Source: Candidatus Brocadiia bacterium
GTDB taxonomy: Bacteria > Planctomycetota > Uabimicrobiia > Uabimicrobiales > JABWCH01
Direction: 5' to 3'
Length of the DNA: 39,937 nucleotides
Assembly (NCBI GenBank): GCA_013359215.1
Contig: JABWCH010000016.1
Coordinates: 1-39,937, forward strand
A program made the translations under genes and the position numbers. A model generated the notes under the pieces. That model did not search any database. It worked only from the letters and a program-made list of their open reading frames with translations, and had not been told where the DNA came from. Below are positions 36,924 to 39,937 of this stretch, piece after piece (the first letter of the stretch is position 1; each line of letters begins with the position of its first letter).

Positions 36924-37211
36924 CTACCACAACATATCTTCGACATCTTCATACTCATCAAAAAAAGTTTTCAATGCCTCTACTGCCCTGTCGGATTCTT
37001 CGCCTTTTGCTTCTATTGTAAGATTAGCACCACATTCTGCTCCCAAACTGATGATCTGGATAACGCTCTTGGCATTACAAATGCTATTGTCTTTAATGAT
37101 TTTGATCTCGCAAGGATATTTTTGGAGCAGCTTTACAATGTAGGTAGCTGGTCGAATATGTAGTCCTGCTTTCCACCTCACAGTAGTTTTTGCATGAGCT
37201 TCCATAAACAC
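36924..37211 (-). CDS. ptsH: Phosphocarrier protein HPr
   Basis: 95 residues. The active site is H18 in GLHIRPA, and the regulatory serine is S49 in NAKSVIQIISLG, the site of HPr kinase in relatives. Both are intact, so the protein can take part in phosphotransfer and probably serine phosphorylation. Two starts are possible: GTG 37211, with GGAGG six bases upstream, or ATG 37205, with twelve; the first has better spacing. It overlaps the ptsI ribosome binding site at its 3' end, forming a two-gene unit. A strong hairpin lies between it and hpf. Confidence 0.94.
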   Translation of the reverse strand: MFMEAHAKTTVRWKAGLHIRPATYIVKLLQKYPCEIKIIKDNSICNAKSVIQIISLGAECGANLTIEAKGEESDRAVEALKTFFDEYEDVEDMLW

Positions 37212-37237
37212 TCTACCCCTCCCTTTGAATAAAGAAA

Positions 37238-37270
37238 GTCTCCAGTTTTGAATGGTTCAAAACTGGAGAC
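37238..37270 (-). terminator. Strong hairpin between hpf and ptsH, probable terminator or attenuator
   Basis: GTCTCCAGTTTTGAA pairs perfectly over 15 bases with TTCAAAACTGGAGAC, separated by three bases. On the minus strand it is followed by TTTCTTTATT, a T-rich tail. Read in the direction of transcription it lies after the hpf stop and before the HPr ribosome binding site. It probably stops most hpf transcripts, leaving reduced read-through into ptsH and ptsI. Confidence 0.65.
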
Positions 37271-37299
37271 AGGGAAAAATCATCTAAGGCTTAGAGGAT

Positions 37300-37701
37300 C
37301 TATCCATTTTTCATTTTATTGACAACTTTTTCGTATGTGTCTTCCTCTTCCTTGGGTGCTTTTTCTTCTTTTTCGGCTTTAGTTGTTTCGGCTTCTGGTT
37401 TAGCTTTTTTCAGACGATGGCTTTTTACTTTTTCTTTTAGTTTTCGCAATTGCCTTTCTGCTTTTTCCAGCACGCTGTCAATCGCAGGTGCCCATTCCTC
37501 TCCTAAGGAAGATGCAACGATCTGGCTTCCTCGTTCAGGAGAAACCACCATTTCTACTTCGTATTTTTCTCCCTCCATTTGCATGATGATATCGATTTTT
37601 CTGATTTTGTAAAATTTCTCTAATTTTTTAGATTTTTCCTGCGCATAGTCTTTAGTTTCCTGAGGAATATTCTCTAGTTTGGTTAATAGATTAATCTTCA
37701 A
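37300..37701 (-). CDS. hpf: Ribosome hibernation promoting factor (HPF/YfiA family), short form
   Basis: 133 residues starting with TTG at 37701. A textbook AAAGGAG sits six bases before it and the protein then begins MKIN, as the family does; the longer open frame up to 37749 has no such signal. The fold core is seen as IDIIMQMEGEKYEVEMVV, then SSLGEEWAPAIDSVLEKAERQLRKLKEK, with the conserved basic helix end. Family members bind the 30S decoding region and inactivate ribosomes in slow growth. Instead of the dimerising C-terminal domain of long HPFs there is a Lys/Glu-rich tail of about 35 residues. It is in the familiar hpf-ptsH-ptsI context. Confidence 0.9.
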   Translation of the reverse strand: MKINLLTKLENIPQETKDYAQEKSKKLEKFYKIRKIDIIMQMEGEKYEVEMVVSPERGSQIVASSLGEEWAPAIDSVLEKAERQLRKLKEKVKSHRLKKAKPEAETTKAEKEEKAPKEEEDTYEKVVNKMKNG

Positions 37702-37744
37702 GGATAACTCCTTTCGTTGAGTAAAAAAATCTGCGCTTCTAAAG

Positions 37745-37760
37745 ACCAAAACCGTTTGGT
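37745..37760. other. Small palindrome upstream of hpf
   Basis: ACCAAA and TTTGGT pair around a four-base centre. It lies about 45 bases before the hpf start, where an operator or leader hairpin could sit. No regulator is known; low weight. Confidence 0.3.
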
Positions 37761-37896
37761 TTCTTGCCTACAGTAAACAACTATTAAAAGTATTTTAGCA
37801 TTAAAAAAAAAAATTTGCTACTGAAAATTTGCTTTTTTCCTAATACTTTCTTGATTTGTTTGCTGGTTCTTTGCTTAAAATAGGTTACAGCTATCC

Positions 37897-38691
37897 TTAT
37901 TTATCTTGTTTTGCCCATTGAGGCTTTCTTTTTTCCAAAAAAGCACTCAATCCTTCCTGTGCTTCCTGGCCGATTCTGAGCTTTGCAATCCATTCGGCAG
38001 TCGTACGCATATACTCTTCTGGGCGCATTCCTGGGACTTTTTCCAGAATTTCTTTTGCCATAGCCAGAGAATTTGGGCCGCAGGACAATATCTTTTCTGT
38101 AAATTCTGCTACCTTCTGGTCTAGTTCTTCTTTGGGTACGATTTCGTTGATAAGCCCGATTTCCTTGGCTTTACCAGCATCGAATCTTTCTCCTGTAAGA
38201 AAAAATCTTCTTAAAACTCCAGGCTGTATTCTTCCTAATAGATAAGGAGAAATGCAGGCAGGCACAAGCCCTAGCTTTACTTCAGACAGGGAAAAAGAAG
38301 CGCAAGATGCTGCAATGCTAATATCGCATGCACTTACCAGACCAACCCCTCCACCAAACGCAGAGCCATTGATTTTGGCAATGGTAGGGAATGGCAAGGC
38401 GTAAAGTCGATAAAGCATTTCCGAAAGCAGGTAAGCATCTTCATAGTTCTTTTCATAGCTATAGTTTTTCATTTTACGCATCCAGTTCATATCTGCACCT
38501 GCGCAGAAAGAAGCCCCCTGTCCACTCAGGACAAGGCATCGGATGCTTTTGTCTTCTTTTGCTGCTACGAAAGCTTCGTTTAATTCCTGGATTACATTCT
38601 CATCAAAAGCATTATGTATTTCAGGGCGATTGAGAACAACAGACAAAATGCCTTTAGAAACAGAAACAACGAGAGTTTTATATTCTTTCAT
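37897..38691 (-). CDS. Enoyl-CoA hydratase/isomerase family, methylglutaconyl-CoA hydratase-like
   Basis: 264 residues of the crotonase fold. The oxyanion-hole segments are SFCAGADMNWM (61-71) and GSAFGGGVGLVSACD (109-123), and catalytic Glu137 is in SEVKLG. The combination LNRPEIHNAFD, GADMNWM and SEVKLGLVPACISPYL is typical of bacterial 3-methylglutaconyl-CoA hydratase (LiuC) in leucine and isovalerate breakdown, although the other liu genes are not in the window. The ATG at 38691, five bases after AGGGGG, is preferred over the TTG at 38694. Cytoplasmic. General enoyl-CoA hydratase activity is sure; the exact substrate is not. Confidence 0.88.
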   Translation of the reverse strand: MKEYKTLVVSVSKGILSVVLNRPEIHNAFDENVIQELNEAFVAAKEDKSIRCLVLSGQGASFCAGADMNWMRKMKNYSYEKNYEDAYLLSEMLYRLYALPFPTIAKINGSAFGGGVGLVSACDISIAASCASFSLSEVKLGLVPACISPYLLGRIQPGVLRRFFLTGERFDAGKAKEIGLINEIVPKEELDQKVAEFTEKILSCGPNSLAMAKEILEKVPGMRPEEYMRTTAEWIAKLRIGQEAQEGLSAFLEKRKPQWAKQDK

Positions 38692-38743
38692 CAAATCCCC
38701 CTTTAGGTTTGCCTCGACAATGTCACATGAACGTGGGTGCTTC

Positions 38744-38843
38744 GTGTAAGCCTTATTTCAGGAATCAAAAAAACAGGTAGGACACTTTTTCTTTGTGCCA
38801 GGCTTAAGAGCCTATCCGAAAAATTTTTACAGAAGGCTTACAC
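38744..38843. repeat. 11-base inverted repeat flanking a 78-base gap
   Basis: GTGTAAGCCTT (38744-38754) and AAGGCTTACAC (38833-38843) are perfect reverse complements. A smaller palindrome AGGCT/AGCCT (38800-38813) lies between them and is followed by CTATCCGAAAA. The unit of about 100 bases could be a MITE-like relic or a structured intergenic RNA. No target-site duplication stands out. Confidence 0.6.
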
Positions 38844-38861
38844 TACGCTTGTTTCTTGCTC

Positions 38862-38885
38862 TTCCTGATTGTCCAAAATCAGGAA
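38862..38885. other. Hairpin just beyond the moxR-like stop
   Basis: TTCCTGATT and AATCAGGAA pair perfectly over nine bases around a six-base loop. It begins 18 bases after the stop of the MoxR gene on the minus strand. Without a T run on either strand it is at most a weak terminator or a 3' stabilising structure. Confidence 0.4.
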
Positions 38886-38902
38886 CTTGTAAGATTGTCA
38901 AG

Positions 38903-39835
38903 CTACACAGGAACTTTGGTTTGTTCTAAAATATCTTTAATCAATTCCTCAGAAGAAATCCCAGAATGGTATACTTTGGTTTCTAAAACAATTCTATGGG
39001 AAAGGACTTCTTTGGCAACAGATTTAAGATCATCAGGAATCACATAGTTTCGCCCATCAGACCATGCTTTGGACTGTGCTGTTCTGTAAAAGGCAAGGCT
39101 ACCGCGAGGGCTGATGCCTAGTTTTAATCGTGTGTCTTTGCGGCTTTGCTCTACTATGTCCAAAAGATAGTGGCATACTTCTTTGCCCATGGTAACGGCC
39201 TTCACTTCTTCTCTGGCTTGTAAAATAGATTCTACTTGTGTAATAGGGTTTAAATGCAAAATAGGATGGTTGTATTGTTGTGTATTGAGCATAGCCAGTT
39301 CGTCTTTTCTATCAGGGTATCCCAGACCTAATCGCATATAGAATCTATCCAACTGGGCTTCTGGCAAAGGATAAGTGCCATGAAAAGCAACAGGGTTTTG
39401 GGTAGCGATGACAGTAAAAACCTTGGATAACGGGCTTGCCTTGCCTTCAATGCTGACCTGGGATTCATTCATGGCTTCAAGCAAAGCAGACTGAGTTCTT
39501 GGTGAAGCACGATTGATTTCGTCCGCAAGAAAAATATCACTAAAGATCGGGCCTGGGCGAAAGTGGAATTCGCCTGTTTTAGGACTATAGATCATATTTC
39601 CTGTAATATCGGCAGGAAGAAGATCTGGCGTAAACTGCACACGATGGAAAGAAGACTGCACAGAAATAGCCAGAGACTTTGCCAGGGTTGTTTTCCCAAC
39701 CCCAGGAACATCTTCCAATAGAACATGCCCTCCAGCAAAATAGCAAACCAAGAATTGCTTAAGAACTTCTTGCTTTCCCTGTATGATTTTTTCGAGATTG
39801 TTCAGAATATCGCAAAAAATTTTGGGTTGTACCAT
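38903..39835 (-). CDS. MoxR-family AAA+ ATPase
   Basis: 310 residues, the usual length. Walker A GVGKTT with K48, Walker B IFLADE (101-106), sensor 1 ATQNP (144-148), arginine finger R164 in EAQLDRF, and sensor 2 SPRG (242-245) are all intact. MoxR ATPases act as chaperones that remodel or load cofactors into partner proteins, often with a von Willebrand A-domain or DUF58 protein encoded next to them. No such partner lies downstream here; the next gene on this strand is the enoyl-CoA hydratase, across a structured gap of about 210 bases. The ATG at 39835 has only a weak ribosome binding site. Confidence 0.93.
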   Translation of the reverse strand: MVQPKIFCDILNNLEKIIQGKQEVLKQFLVCYFAGGHVLLEDVPGVGKTTLAKSLAISVQSSFHRVQFTPDLLPADITGNMIYSPKTGEFHFRPGPIFSDIFLADEINRASPRTQSALLEAMNESQVSIEGKASPLSKVFTVIATQNPVAFHGTYPLPEAQLDRFYMRLGLGYPDRKDELAMLNTQQYNHPILHLNPITQVESILQAREEVKAVTMGKEVCHYLLDIVEQSRKDTRLKLGISPRGSLAFYRTAQSKAWSDGRNYVIPDDLKSVAKEVLSHRIVLETKVYHSGISSEELIKDILEQTKVPV

Positions 39836-39868
39836 ATATTTTACCCAACTTGCTAGTTGTAAATTTTG

Positions 39869-39896
39869 TTGAAAACAAAAAATAAAGAATTATACT
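39869..39896 (+). promoter_or_regulatory. Promoter for the rightmost + strand gene
   Basis: TTGAAA (39869-39874) and TATACT (39891-39896) are separated by 16 bases, each matching five of six consensus positions. Transcription would start near 39903, about 30 bases before the ATG at 39932. On the opposite strand the overlapping bases 39889-39894 read TATAAT and may serve the divergent MoxR gene, but no -35 fits there. Confidence 0.5.
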
Positions 39897-39931
39897 CCTA
39901 TCAAAAACAAATATGATTAGGAGCAATAAAA

Positions 39932-39937
39932 ATGAAA
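39932..39937 (+). CDS. Start of a further gene, cut by the window edge
   Basis: ATG AAA begins at 39932, eight bases after AGGAG (39919-39923) and downstream of a good promoter. Only two codons are in the window, so nothing can be said about the product. It would be divergent from the MoxR gene. Confidence 0.5.

Noticed and set aside
38805-38830. IS-end like AGCCTATCCGAAAA
   Set aside because: It recalls terminal inverted repeats of some insertion sequences from memory, but no matching opposite end or transposase was found nearby.

Overview
The window is dominated by one gene. It fills three quarters of the sequence on the + strand and encodes a protein of about 9,700 residues (roughly 1 MDa by inference), beginning at the ATG at 415. 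It carries the N-terminal LEPR motif seen in giant surface or exported proteins of Planctomycetota and relatives, then a DUF4347 domain, glycine/aspartate-rich RTX-type calcium-binding repeats, a matrixin-like zinc-peptidase domain, a helical island, thousands of residues of repetitive beta-strand modules, and a second long hemagglutinin-like beta-helix section. That last section is interrupted by an aromatic-rich insert holding a beta-gamma-crystallin domain. No other secretion or anchoring gene is visible in the window.

Organism: the LEPR/DUF4347 giant protein, an AarF/UbiB kinase, an HPF-HPr-enzyme I cluster, a MoxR ATPase, several TTG/GTG starts, moderately AT-rich coding DNA and very AT-rich gaps all suit a bacterium of the PVC superphylum, probably Planctomycetota. 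This is inference; no rRNA or other phylogenetic marker is present.

Layout. 1-360: AT-rich upstream region with one good promoter candidate. 415-29526: the giant gene. 29527-30785: hairpins, a 260-residue helical protein of unknown function, and a gap with a GATTAA microsatellite. 30786-32245 (+): a P-loop kinase-like gene, a broken remnant of an IS607-family transposase, and an alpha/beta hydrolase; this stretch looks like a mobile-element scar. 32379-39835 (-): a seven-gene run on the opposite strand. In transcription order it is a MoxR AAA+ ATPase, an enoyl-CoA hydratase of the methylglutaconyl-CoA type, hpf, ptsH, ptsI, a tail-anchored zinc-ribbon protein and a UbiB-family kinase. At the right edge a further + strand gene starts, with a clear promoter and ribosome binding site, and is cut off after two codons.

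How genes relate: hpf, ptsH and ptsI form a recognisable unit (ribosome hibernation plus phosphotransferase phosphorelay), with a strong hairpin between hpf and ptsH that probably attenuates read-through. ptsH and ptsI are tightly coupled, since the ptsI ribosome binding site overlaps the ptsH stop codon. The other minus-strand genes lie near each other but have gaps and their own start signals, so a functional link is not shown. The 260-residue protein behind the giant gene is the only candidate accessory factor for it in the window.
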